Assembly: GCA_030605515.1 (NCBI GenBank)
Contig: JAUWIE010000068.1
Span: 1-11,491, forward strand
Direction of reading: 5' to 3'
Source: Thermoplasmatota archaeon
Lineage (GTDB): Archaea; Thermoplasmatota; E2; DHVEG-1
Length of the DNA stretch: 11,491 bases
The notes under the pieces are model-generated. The model searched no databases. It was not told where the DNA came from and saw nothing but the letters and a program-made list of their open reading frames with translations. This document shows, piece by piece, positions 6,501 to 11,491 of this stretch; within the stretch, counting starts at the first letter, position 1; each line of letters begins with the position of its first letter. Position numbers and translations under genes: made by a program.

Positions 6501-7065
6501 TATCTTGATTAACCTCAAACTGGTAATGATACCAATTATTATCTACTAACGCATCACTATCATTTTCACCATCTACGTTGATATGATATTTTATAAATTG
6601 ATTCCCTGAATCGTTTCCATAAGAAACTTCAATTCCAATAATTGTGCTATAACCATTTTCTATTATACCTGCAGGATCATCTTTAGTAATAGCTATCTCA
6701 AAATTGTTTGAAGCTTCTCCCCCTATTGCCTCATATTTTGCATAAAATGATACAGAGAGATTCAATAAACTGAATCTGTCTAGTGTCACTACTCCACTAT
6801 ATTTATCTGAATCACCATTTGTATCTAGTGAATAAACACTTCCACCATGACCATTATTTCGCAAAGTTGGTTCAGGAGCTCCAAATTTTTTCCAGATTTC
6901 ACCATTGATTTCACCAGTTTCCCAGTCTTCATCAAAAAGTTTATTATCCATACCGCTTGAGAACAGCACAGAGTAATTAATTCCAATTAGTAACAATAAA
7001 ATAATTGCATAAGTGTTTATTTTTTTAATTTTATATCTTTTATGAATATCTGCATTCCACTTCAT
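3577..7065 (-). CDS. Large cell-surface PKD-domain protein with a cytoplasmic zinc ribbon
   Basis: A 1162-residue membrane-anchored surface protein. Residues 17-37 are a signal segment after a basic N-terminus. About 45-236 is a LamG/concanavalin-like domain. Three PKD domains lie at about 238-322, 326-408 and 826-908, the first two with the WDFGDG / WTFGDG core and the third with a diverged WNFGNN. About 409-507 looks like a Big_5-type Ig domain, 510-585 like a PEGA-like domain, and 910-1004 like another Ig fold. About 586-825 is unassigned beta-rich sequence. Residues 1020-1042 form a membrane helix followed by RKKKK. The cytoplasmic tail of 120 residues ends in a zinc ribbon with CLNC (1140-1143) and CNNC (1154-1157). 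GGAGG lies nine bases before the ATG. PKD and lectin-like domains point to adhesion or binding of extracellular polymers. No protease or glycosidase active site is visible. No partner gene lies in the same operon. Confidence 0.9.
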   Translation of the reverse strand: MKWNADIHKRYKIKKINTYAIILLLLIGINYSVLFSSGMDNKLFDEDWETGEINGEIWKKFGAPEPTLRNNGHGGSVYSLDTNGDSDKYSGVVTLDRFSLLNLSVSFYAKYEAIGGEASNNFEIAITKDDPAGIIENGYSTIIGIEVSYGNDSGNQFIKYHINVDGENDSDALVDNNWYHYQFEVNQDKTVSFFIDDVLKYTSYGAIDTNNDGSLIISGDSQLNYHHYIDNIHIENLGYPIASFTYSPSSPSTQDTIEFTDTSYDSDDNIINRTWDFGDGNISYELNPNHQFITADTYSVSLTVRDEDGNTDSYSTDISISDFSMPPTAKFTYSADLSSDEFKIDFTDTSTDNGDIVNWTWTFGDGNTSYSQNPFHTYENEGTYEVTLTVRDNDGENDTFAVSIKIDGTSPTVTSAKPSNSASTSENIVIEFSESMDTSSVEQAFSISPSVYNLDWSWTNDNTIATITHNSFKYSTEYTCTIGTGAKDNSIYANNLESSYSWKFSTGTQPICIDFVIKDSSGNKLNPNVYVDDDYKGKASYGVFELCLLPGTYIVSFELDDYPTISKSVTFQSGGSTTVDILMSKVNYSQNSNQMGFDFDLSDMNIPIYGEFSIPISITPINRFNPGQTYDVSIGYTPKSFSISGEVPSFITQFSSVMDIGGTIIDYATDGLFDLKGDTISDTLIDNPVGIDPVEIYNKSYNLLSEVEFDFKLWFDINGDIIGQIVHEGPLNVSDIPISFTDYKFSIKIDEDAEPGGEVKIGIIPSYEASFRFLGRLQLLFAGYSSYLFDSYDSGQKQFYPKSGWTDAISIPSSATIGFVGIINYPPVANFTFPDYPMTTLSKISFVDNSSDYDGTISKWLWNFGNNENSNQQNPVYSYPSHGSYDVQLTVEDDNGATHSFSKSITIDRSPIEILSHTELSSVEGTITLSGKTYSTGNLSSSIKRVEVRIDDNTNWETVDGTDNWNYVINAKDLENGIHTIHIRCTDGNQYSEVLSFNLNVNNQAVSPFGISFQPRLDNPLFLFIIILIIAIALGIIAKIAVSRKKKKPARDVIDKDIPPFSEPVRVAGMEPVSQSQDKPFYPGVTAAGVSAADATDTEINKINENTDEQVVKNMDDLNAQKTIEEKTLDLDNESTFNYCLNCGKAIEGKQNFCNNCGHKIK

Positions 7066-7377
7066 AAATTTAAGCCTCCGCTTCTCCTTTGTATTTAATT
7101 ATAACTCTTTAATTTTTCTATCAAAAACATCAATTTTTTGTAAAAAATAATAATTTTTTTTAACTATCAGAAAAATCAGTACTTTAAGTGTATAAATATT
7201 AAAAGTATGGATCAATACCTTGGAAGTAGAATTTTATAGGAGAGACAATAAACTTTTATTGCATAGTTATCTTTCAAATACCATTACTTTTCTCTAGGAA
7301 ATTATACAGAAAAGAGCCAGAAAAATAGAATATTTTTAAAAGTAATAATTTATCTACTATTCCAAAGGTTTATTTTT
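7066..7377. other. Divergent intergenic region
   Basis: About 312 bases separate the surface-protein gene (leftward) from the winged-helix operon (rightward). It must contain both promoters. For the leftward gene the best TATA-like stretch is near 7091-7105 (GTTATAATTAAATAC on the coding strand), which is rather close to the GGAGG. A GTATAAATATTAAAAG stretch near 7190 is another TATA-like site without an obvious gene. No coding frame with a ribosome binding site and no RNA gene was recognised. Confidence 0.5.
7331..7341 (+). promoter_or_regulatory. Candidate TATA box of the winged-helix / membrane protein operon
   Basis: TATTTTTAAAA lies about 37-47 bases before the ATG at 7378, which predicts a leader of around 15-17 bases. 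Only a weak GGT precedes the ATG, so translation of the first gene may depend little on a Shine-Dalgarno contact. Confidence 0.4.
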
Positions 7378-7674
7378 ATGCACGGTGTCAAACGACTTCT
7401 CTGGTGGCTTCTTGCTGGCTCTGCAGGTGGTATTAACAGAGGAAGAATTCTTGAGGAGTTGTTTAAACAACCACATAATGCAAATGATTTATCAAAAGTA
7501 CTTAATTTAGATTATAAAACTATTAGACATCACCTTAGTGTTTTAGAAAAAAATAATCTTATTACTTATACTGGACGTGGTTATGGTCAGATGTATTTTC
7601 TATCTGATCTATTAGAAAATAATATGGATATTTTTAATGAGATTTGGGGTAAAATTGGGAAAAATAAAAAATAG
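7378..7674 (+). CDS. Small winged-helix (ArsR-like) transcriptional regulator
   Basis: A 98-residue DNA-binding protein of the archaeal ArsR-like winged-helix class. Residues 5-18 (KRLLWWLLAGSAGG) are a typical N-terminal motif of these small archaeal regulators. Helices at about 22-31 and 34-43 (NANDLSKVLNL) precede the recognition helix DYKTIRHHLSVLEKNN (45-60). The wing is LITYTGRGYGQMYFLS. No metal-binding cysteines are present, so it is not a metal sensor of the classic ArsR type. The gene is followed after 26 bases by a four-span membrane protein gene with its own GGAGG, so the two form an operon. In such pairs the membrane protein may tether or sense for the regulator, but this is inference. 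Likely targets are its own promoter or the phased repeats at 8193-8220. Confidence 0.85.
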   Translation: MHGVKRLLWWLLAGSAGGINRGRILEELFKQPHNANDLSKVLNLDYKTIRHHLSVLEKNNLITYTGRGYGQMYFLSDLLENNMDIFNEIWGKIGKNKK

Positions 7675-7700
7675 AATGAGAAACTGGAGGAATATTAAGC

Positions 7701-8192
7701 ATGAATGAAAATAGACCCAATATGGATCCGAAAGCAAAGGCAATTGCGATTTTATTTTTATTGTTAGTAGTTGGTGTAATTATCGGGATCATTGTTTCTA
7801 TAATAGGATTAAGTATTATTGAAAATCAGATAGCCGATAGAATAACTAATATTGTCAAAAATTCAAAACCTTGGATAGCACAGCAAATCCAGCAGAACTG
7901 GAATAGGTTTTCTGAAATGTATATGATAGTTACAGTCATCATTTGTATGAATTTAGCTGTGCTCTTTGGATTGCTCTATTCTTATTTTAAAAGTTTTAAG
8001 CAAACGTATTCGACTTTTTTGATGGGTCTTGTCCTATTTTTAGGTGTTTTATTTGTTCAATCATTACTTAGTCTTCCAATTATTCAACACTCAGTTGGTC
8101 AGACTATTACTGATTTAGGATTATTTAACGTTCTTCCAAATTTATTTGAAACCCTTGCGTTGATAATTCTTTTTTTTCTAAGTTCTGAATAG
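7701..8192 (+). CDS. Four-span integral membrane protein paired with the regulator
   Basis: A 163-residue protein of unknown function. Predicted membrane helices are at about 14-40, 73-95, 104-125 and 143-161. Between the first two lies a loop of about 32 residues with an amphipathic stretch (KPWIAQQIQQNWNRF). The protein ends three residues after the last helix. GGAGG is located nine bases before the ATG. Its position directly behind a winged-helix gene in the same operon resembles regulator/membrane-protein pairs that occur repeatedly in uncultured Thermoplasmatota as I remember them. No transporter or enzyme motif was seen. The gene ends in TAG, and the next bases begin the ATTTGGG array. 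Confidence 0.8.
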   Translation: MNENRPNMDPKAKAIAILFLLLVVGVIIGIIVSIIGLSIIENQIADRITNIVKNSKPWIAQQIQQNWNRFSEMYMIVTVIICMNLAVLFGLLYSYFKSFKQTYSTFLMGLVLFLGVLFVQSLLSLPIIQHSVGQTITDLGLFNVLPNLFETLALIILFFLSSE

Positions 8193-8220
8193 ATTTGGGT
8201 CAAATTTGGGCCTGATTTGG
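8193..8220 (+). promoter_or_regulatory. Three ATTTGG(G) copies with exact 11-bp period (probable operator)
   Basis: ATTTGGG occurs at 8193-8199 and 8204-8210, and ATTTGG at 8215-8220. Start-to-start spacing is 11 bases both times, so all copies face the same side of the helix. The array begins directly after the stop codon of the membrane protein gene and ends 20 bases before the TATA box of the secreted protein gene, which is a suitable position for an activator or repressor site. Confidence 0.5.
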
Positions 8221-8240
8221 AAATGTTTCTGGTAAATTCA

Positions 8241-8247
8241 TATATAA
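8241..8247 (+). promoter_or_regulatory. TATA box of the secreted protein gene
   Basis: TATATAA lies 36-42 bases before the ATG at 8283. A start about 25 bases downstream gives a leader of around 15 bases, which holds AGGTGAT (8271-8277) five bases before the ATG. Spacing fits archaeal promoters well. Confidence 0.6.
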
Positions 8248-8282
8248 TCTGCTCAACCCTTTTGTAATTAAGGTGATAAAAA

Positions 8283-8873
8283 ATGAAAAAAATTATTGGA
8301 ATGTTGGTTGTTGCTGGCATTGTGCTTGTTATGATACCAGTTTCAACTATAGCTGAGCCTATCACAGAAATTGATGAGGATGCAGCTATTTGTAAAGAAG
8401 CAGAATATGTAAAAGAATATAAAGACAAATATGGACCATTAAATGGTGATGAAACAGAGTTAATCGGCGAGGCAAAAATAAAAAATAGAAATTTAGCTAG
8501 ACTAAGACTTTGTAATGATGACAAACCCACACAAGATGCCGCACCAAAGAAATGTGTAAAATTACGAGGCGTATGGGGCCTTGCAGGTGATAATGAATCT
8601 GATGGATATTTCGGTGGACGAATATTTAGACGAGGTAAATTTGCAGTCTTTAAAGGTTTATACAACAAAACAAACAATGAATCATTCGGTAAAGTCTTTG
8701 GAATTATGAAACGTGGATACTTCAACGGTAAAGTTGTAAATCCTGAGGGTGAAAGCTGTAAAATAACAGGTCTTTATAAAATTGATAGAGAAAATAAGAC
8801 TTTTAAGATGCGTTGGATAACACCGCATAATAGCGGTTGGGCAGCTGCAAAAATTATACTTTCTGAAGAGTAA
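8283..8873 (+). CDS. Small secreted protein with a conserved RGVWG-type domain, function unknown
   Basis: A 196-residue exported protein. Residues 1-24 are a signal peptide (MKK, hydrophobic core, cleavage near TIA/EP). About 25-80 is an acidic and basic helical region with cysteines at 37 and 77. About 91-193 is a compact glycine- and aromatic-rich domain, probably beta-sheet: CVKLRGVWGLAGDNESDGYF, then GGRIFRRGKFAVFKGLY, RGYFNGKVVNPEGESCKITG and WITPHNSGWAAAKI. Cysteines 91 and 159 could form a disulphide. Sequons at 104, 128, 132 and 171 suggest surface glycosylation. I recall similar proteins in related uncultured archaea, but no function is known to me. It has its own promoter (TATA at 8241, AGGTGAT before the ATG) behind the regulator/membrane-protein operon on the same strand, so it may be a target of that regulator. 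Confidence 0.85.
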   Translation: MKKIIGMLVVAGIVLVMIPVSTIAEPITEIDEDAAICKEAEYVKEYKDKYGPLNGDETELIGEAKIKNRNLARLRLCNDDKPTQDAAPKKCVKLRGVWGLAGDNESDGYFGGRIFRRGKFAVFKGLYNKTNNESFGKVFGIMKRGYFNGKVVNPEGESCKITGLYKIDRENKTFKMRWITPHNSGWAAAKIILSEE

Positions 8874-8875
8874 CC

Positions 8876-8892
8876 CTCTCTTCTTTCTTTTT
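8876..8892 (+). terminator. Pyrimidine/T-rich terminator after the secreted protein gene
   Basis: A run of C and T ending in TTCTTTCTTTTT begins two bases after the TAA stop of the secreted protein gene. This matches an archaeal oligo-T terminator. No GC-rich hairpin precedes it. Confidence 0.4.
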
Positions 8893-8899
8893 ATAAAAA

Positions 8900-8920
8900 T
8901 GGAAGCAATACTTTGTAGAT
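8900..8920 (-). repeat. Dispersed hairpin element, copy D (degenerate)
   Basis: On the minus strand this reads ATCT-ACA-AAGT, then A, then TTGCTTCCA. The trailing box matches copy C over AAGTATTGCTTCCA (14 bases), but the stem has a mismatch, so it is the weakest copy. It lies between the convergent secreted-protein and PurF-like genes. Confidence 0.35.
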
Positions 8921-8980
8921 TTCTTACAAAAAACTACCAACTGATATAACATTCAAATATGAAAAACATAGTCACAACAA

Positions 8981-10390
8981 TCAGGTCTTCTGGAAATCTT
9001 CACCAGTCCAACAATATAAACATAGTTTTTCTTTTGGTAAACCTATTGCCTTTACCATATCATCAAGCAATTGATATCTAAGCGAAGTTGCTCCCAGATC
9101 CTCTGAAATCCAATCAATCATTTCTTTATATTTTCTTGATTTTGGAATTAAATACTCAGAAATATCTTCAGTATCCATTCCCTCCAATGCCCGAATTGCT
9201 TTTCTTGCAGCTAATTCCTTGATACTTCTTGTTGATAAATTATAAATACATGGAAACATCAAAGGAGGACAAGCAGGTCTAATATGTATTTCCTTTGCAC
9301 CTGCATCTTTAAGTTTCGTTATTGTAAAATTCTTAAGCTGTGTACCCCGAACTATTGAATCTTCACATAAAATAATTCTATTATCTCTTATAATCTCATC
9401 ATTTGCTATAAGTTTCATTAAGGCAACATGATCTCTCACCTCTTGAGATAAAGGAGTATAACTTCTACCGTAACCTGGTGTATATTTTATCAGAACCCTT
9501 CTAAACGGTTTACCTGATTCCATTGCATATCCAATTGCATGACCTGTCCCTGAATCGGGAACACCTGAGACAATATCTATTTTAACATTATCGCGTCTTG
9601 CTAAGAACTGTCCACAGTTTTCTCTTACTTTTTCTACATTTATACCCTCATATGATGATGCAGGAAAACCTGTGTATATCCATAAAAACGCGCATATCTT
9701 TTTAGAGTTGTTGGCATTTTTTACTTCCTCAATACCTTTTTGACTAATGAAAACAATTTCACCAGGTTCAATAAATTTTTTTATTTTAAAACCCATGTTG
9801 TTAAACGAACAAGTTTCACTAGCAACTGCAATTTCATCTTCCTTATCACCAATAATAAGGGGAGTAACCCCATTTCTATCTCTACTGCAATATATCCCCT
9901 CTTTTGTTAACATCAACAAAGAAATCGATCCTTTGATCTTATCGTACATCTTTTCAATGCCATCAATTATGCTATTACCCTGATTAATTAAATTAGCAAT
10001 AAGTTCTGTTGTATTAATCTCACCACGATCTAATTCACTAAACGGAATTCCTTTGTTGATTAATGACTTTGCTAGTTCATCTTTATTTGTTACAAGACCC
10101 GCACAGCATATTGCAAAAGGTCCAAATTTACTTTTAAAACATAAAGGCTGAGGATCTTTATCTGAAATTACACCAATACCCAAATTACTATTAATTATAT
10201 CAGATCCCTCATAAAATTTTGATTTAAACTGTGAATTATTAATATCATGGATTTTTTTAACAGGCATACCATTTTCATCAATAAAAGCAATACCACCATA
10301 TTCAGTACCGAGATGACTATGATAATCAGTACCATAATACAGGCTTGAAATACAATTCTTATTACTTATTATACCAAATAATCCACTCAT
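8981..10390 (-). CDS. PurF-like protein with a degenerate glutaminase domain
   Basis: A 469-residue homologue of amidophosphoribosyltransferase, the first enzyme of purine synthesis. Residues 1-about 230 are the Ntn glutamine amidotransferase fold; about 240-469 the phosphoribosyltransferase domain. The PRPP motif RIILCEDSIVRGT (338-350) is intact. Cysteines 233, 381, 457 and 460 fit the four iron-sulphur ligands of the Bacillus-type enzyme. The N-terminus is MSGLFGI: the nucleophile Cys after Met is Ser. The oxyanion-hole HNG is CAG (95-98), and the arginine and aspartate that bind glutamine appear replaced (GIGVISD near 71; NTTEL near 126). So glutamine cleavage should be lost. Cys13 (KNC) cannot be the usual nucleophile. 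I recall a wider subfamily beginning MGGFFG / MSGLFG with YGTDYHSHLGT. It may use ammonia, work with another glutaminase, or be regulatory. GGGAG lies seven bases before the ATG. No other purine gene is in the window. Confidence 0.88.
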   Translation of the reverse strand: MSGLFGIISNKNCISSLYYGTDYHSHLGTEYGGIAFIDENGMPVKKIHDINNSQFKSKFYEGSDIINSNLGIGVISDKDPQPLCFKSKFGPFAICCAGLVTNKDELAKSLINKGIPFSELDRGEINTTELIANLINQGNSIIDGIEKMYDKIKGSISLLMLTKEGIYCSRDRNGVTPLIIGDKEDEIAVASETCSFNNMGFKIKKFIEPGEIVFISQKGIEEVKNANNSKKICAFLWIYTGFPASSYEGINVEKVRENCGQFLARRDNVKIDIVSGVPDSGTGHAIGYAMESGKPFRRVLIKYTPGYGRSYTPLSQEVRDHVALMKLIANDEIIRDNRIILCEDSIVRGTQLKNFTITKLKDAGAKEIHIRPACPPLMFPCIYNLSTRSIKELAARKAIRALEGMDTEDISEYLIPKSRKYKEMIDWISEDLGATSLRYQLLDDMVKAIGLPKEKLCLYCWTGEDFQKT

Positions 10391-10422
10391 AATAATACTC
10401 CCAAAATCTAGTAAACAATGAG

Positions 10423-10433
10423 TTATATATAAA
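10423..10433 (-). promoter_or_regulatory. TATA box of the PurF-like gene
   Basis: TTTATATATAA on the coding strand lies about 33-43 bases before the ATG at 10390. The predicted leader is about 12 bases and just includes GGGAG, so the transcript is short-leadered. Confidence 0.55.
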
Positions 10434-10504
10434 CATTATTTAAAATTAATATAAATAATCGGTTTCTTTAAATTTTATATCTAATAAGAAAAAAATTCAA
10501 TAAA

Positions 10505-10514
10505 TATATATAAA
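10505..10514 (+). promoter_or_regulatory. Candidate TATA box of the cold-shock gene
   Basis: TATATATAAA lies about 170 bases before the cold-shock ATG. Another A/T box (TTTAAAAT near 10540) is also possible. Either one gives a leader of more than 100 bases, which is long for an archaeal mRNA. No TATA-like box was seen 40-60 bases before the ATG, where the sequence is instead the hairpin-rich leader. Confidence 0.35.
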
Positions 10515-10602
10515 GTTTTAAAAAATCAACAGAAATTTATTTAAAATATGGCTTAATACAGATGGACTGTAAAGGAAAAGAGACAAAAGTTAAAAAAGTT
10601 AC

Positions 10603-10672
10603 TTTTCAAAAACTTTTAGGACTTTTTGTTTTTGATCTTTTGAAAAACTCAGATACTAAGCATCTGAGGAGG
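10603..10672 (+). promoter_or_regulatory. Structured leader of the cold-shock gene with alternative hairpins
   Basis: Three perfect stems are visible. TTTTCAAAA (10603-10611) pairs with TTTTGAAAA (10638-10646). TCAAAAAC (10606-10613) pairs with GTTTTTGA (10628-10635). The two share their left arm, so they exclude one another. CTCAGAT (10648-10654) pairs with ATCTGAG (10662-10668) around a seven-base loop. Its right arm overlaps the first two bases of the Shine-Dalgarno AGGAGG (10667-10672), which sits eight bases before the ATG. Temperature-dependent control of translation is inferred from the layout and the gene that follows. The first two stems are AT-rich and weak, so chance pairing is possible. 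Confidence 0.45.
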
Positions 10673-10680
10673 AAAATAAA

Positions 10681-10872
10681 ATGAAAGGAACAATAAAATG
10701 GTATAATTCAAGAAAAGGGTTTGGCTTTATTCAAGGTGAAGATGGAAAAGACATCTTTGTTCATAGAACAGCTATTCCTGAAGGAACATTTCTCCATGAA
10801 GGAGATAAAATTGAATATGAAACCGAAGAGGCAGAAAGAGGGCTCCAAGCAACCAATATTAAAAAATTATAA
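10681..10872 (+). CDS. CspA-family cold-shock protein
   Basis: A 63-residue single cold-shock domain, slightly shorter than the usual 65-70. MKGTIKWYNSRKGFGFI opens it and contains RNP1 (KGFGFI, 12-17); RNP2 is IFVH (25-28). The conserved end is GLQATNIKKL. The protein binds single-stranded RNA and DNA and acts as an RNA chaperone in the cytoplasm. A strong AGGAGG lies eight bases before the ATG. Cold-shock domain proteins of this bacterial type are patchy in archaea (Thermoplasmatota and haloarchaea have them) and were probably acquired by transfer. It is transcribed divergently from the PurF-like gene with a 290-base gap, much of which may be its leader. It appears monocistronic. Confidence 0.95.
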   Translation: MKGTIKWYNSRKGFGFIQGEDGKDIFVHRTAIPEGTFLHEGDKIEYETEEAERGLQATNIKKL

Positions 10873-11067
10873 ATAAATTATTCTTACTCATTATTGAATA
10901 TCTTTAACAATCCAATTTTACTACAGTAAATAAAAAATAAAGAGCAAATATTATTTCATATAAGAATTAATAAAATGCTCAAATTCTTTTATTATTATTA
11001 CCTATTGAGAGAACATAAGTTAAGACCGCTAATTTTTAAGAATTTCAAATGTTATTTAAAAGAATAG
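10873..11067. other. AT-rich region without a supported gene
   Basis: 195 very AT-rich bases follow the cold-shock gene. A short ATG frame of 30 codons (10975-11067) ends in TAG directly before the frame at 11068 and is in phase with it. It shows no ribosome binding site and no recognisable content. It may be the broken front of the next frame or chance. Confidence 0.35.
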
Positions 11068-11292
11068 TTGTTATTGTGTATTGTTGGTGGGAAAACGGAA
11101 TTATATATAGAGCTTACAGCATTTATATTTGTAATATTATATTCTATAATCATTTTTTATTATGTTTTTCCAAAAATGAAAAATGAGATGAAAGAGTTTA
11201 CTTGGGATCAATATTTCAAACAATGTGGGATATACCAAGGAACATCACGCCTTACAACAATAAAAAACATATTACTAAAATTAAATAAGTAA
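11068..11292 (+). CDS. Doubtful small membrane ORF
   Basis: An open frame of 74 codons starting with TTG. Residues about 13-34 are a hydrophobic helix (LTAFIFVILYSIIIFYYVF), followed by a basic and polar tail (PKMKNEMKEFTWDQYFKQ). That profile looks like a small membrane protein with a cytoplasmic tail. There is no good ribosome binding site before the TTG, and no ATG in frame before the hydrophobic segment. The frame is open upstream through one TAG to an ATG at 10975, so it could also be a broken gene of 105 codons. No family is recognised. Confidence 0.3.
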   Translation: MLLCIVGGKTELYIELTAFIFVILYSIIIFYYVFPKMKNEMKEFTWDQYFKQCGIYQGTSRLTTIKNILLKLNK

Positions 11293-11491
11293 AACAAATA
11301 GTAGGGGATTTGTAACCAAATTATTTCTTGCTTATATTTTTATCCTTATTAATAGTCTCTAAGAATTGATTTGATTTTACATGCTGAAAACTCTTTTTTA
11401 GCCACTTGAGTAAAAACAACGAGATACATTTATATGATTTATATGCGATTTACATTTGAAATTCGTAGTAAATAGATGGAAGATGCTTCTA
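11293..11491. other. Right-edge region, possibly a promoter and truncated gene start
   Basis: No gene is supported here. TTTATATG at 11429-11436 lies about 40 bases before an ATG at 11476 (MEDAS, then the edge), which would fit a promoter and a gene start with a short leader. There is no Shine-Dalgarno sequence and only five codons can be read, so this is a suggestion only. Confidence 0.2.

Noticed and set aside
8099..8725. 208-codon minus-strand frame
   Set aside because: It overlaps two plus-strand genes with signal peptide, membrane helices, ribosome binding sites and promoters. Its own translation is low-complexity and shows no family.
8981..10390. Normal purF annotation
   Set aside because: The N-terminal cysteine and several glutaminase residues are missing, so assigning the usual glutamine-dependent activity and symbol would be unsafe.
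10975..11292. TAG at 11065-11067 read as pyrrolysine, joining two in-phase frames into one 105-codon gene
   Set aside because: Three supported genes in this window end normally in TAG (1591-2346, 7378-7674, 7701-8192). The joined product has no recognised family, so a normal stop or a broken gene is simpler.
1..11491. tRNA, rRNA or insertion sequence in the window
   Set aside because: No cloverleaf-like GC-rich segment, rRNA-like sequence or transposase motif was seen on either strand by eye.

Overview
The window is AT-rich DNA from an archaeon. The evidence is: TATA-like boxes about 40-60 bases upstream of several starts, ribosome binding sites of the GGAGG / AGGTGAT type, oligo-T stretches after stop codons, winged-helix regulators of archaeal type, N-glycosylation sequons in secreted proteins, and a large PKD-domain surface protein. 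The protein set (secreted RGVWG-type protein, wHTH plus 4-TM pair, PKD protein with a cytoplasmic zinc ribbon, small cold-shock protein) resembles uncultured Thermoplasmatota such as the MBG-D / Thermoprofundales group. That placement is from memory and is tentative.

Layout. 1-63 is probably the tail of a plus-strand gene. It converges on a minus-strand block across an inverted repeat (64-116). Reading right to left, the minus block 3012-230 holds a CBS-pair protein, a membrane-anchored winged-helix regulator, a secreted coiled-coil protein with an octapeptide sequon repeat, and a small acidic membrane protein. The last two are 27 bases apart and probably form an operon. A perfect 10-bp tandem repeat abuts the TATA box of the coiled-coil gene, next to the regulator gene. 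Between the CBS gene and the next gene lies a decayed plus-strand C-terminus of a radical SAM/SPASM protein (about 3246-3493).

3577-7065 (minus) is a 1162-residue surface protein: lectin-like domain, three PKD domains, Ig-like and PEGA-like domains, one membrane span, and a zinc ribbon on the cytoplasmic side. Divergent from it, 7378-8192 (plus) is a two-gene operon of a small winged-helix regulator and a four-span membrane protein. Directly after it are three ATTTGG(G) copies at exact 11-bp spacing, then the promoter and gene of a small secreted protein (8283-8873).

8981-10390 (minus) is a PurF-family protein that keeps its PRPP site and four iron-sulphur-type cysteines but has lost the N-terminal catalytic cysteine and other glutaminase residues. 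Divergent from it is a cold-shock protein (10681-10872) whose long leader holds alternative hairpins, including a perfect 7-bp stem touching the Shine-Dalgarno sequence. The right end holds only one doubtful small membrane ORF.

The least explained signal is a short dispersed element in four intergenic places (129-149, 2479-2499, 3236-3257, and 8900-8920 on the minus strand). It is a small hairpin whose stem bases covary between copies, followed by TTGCT(T)CCA(A).
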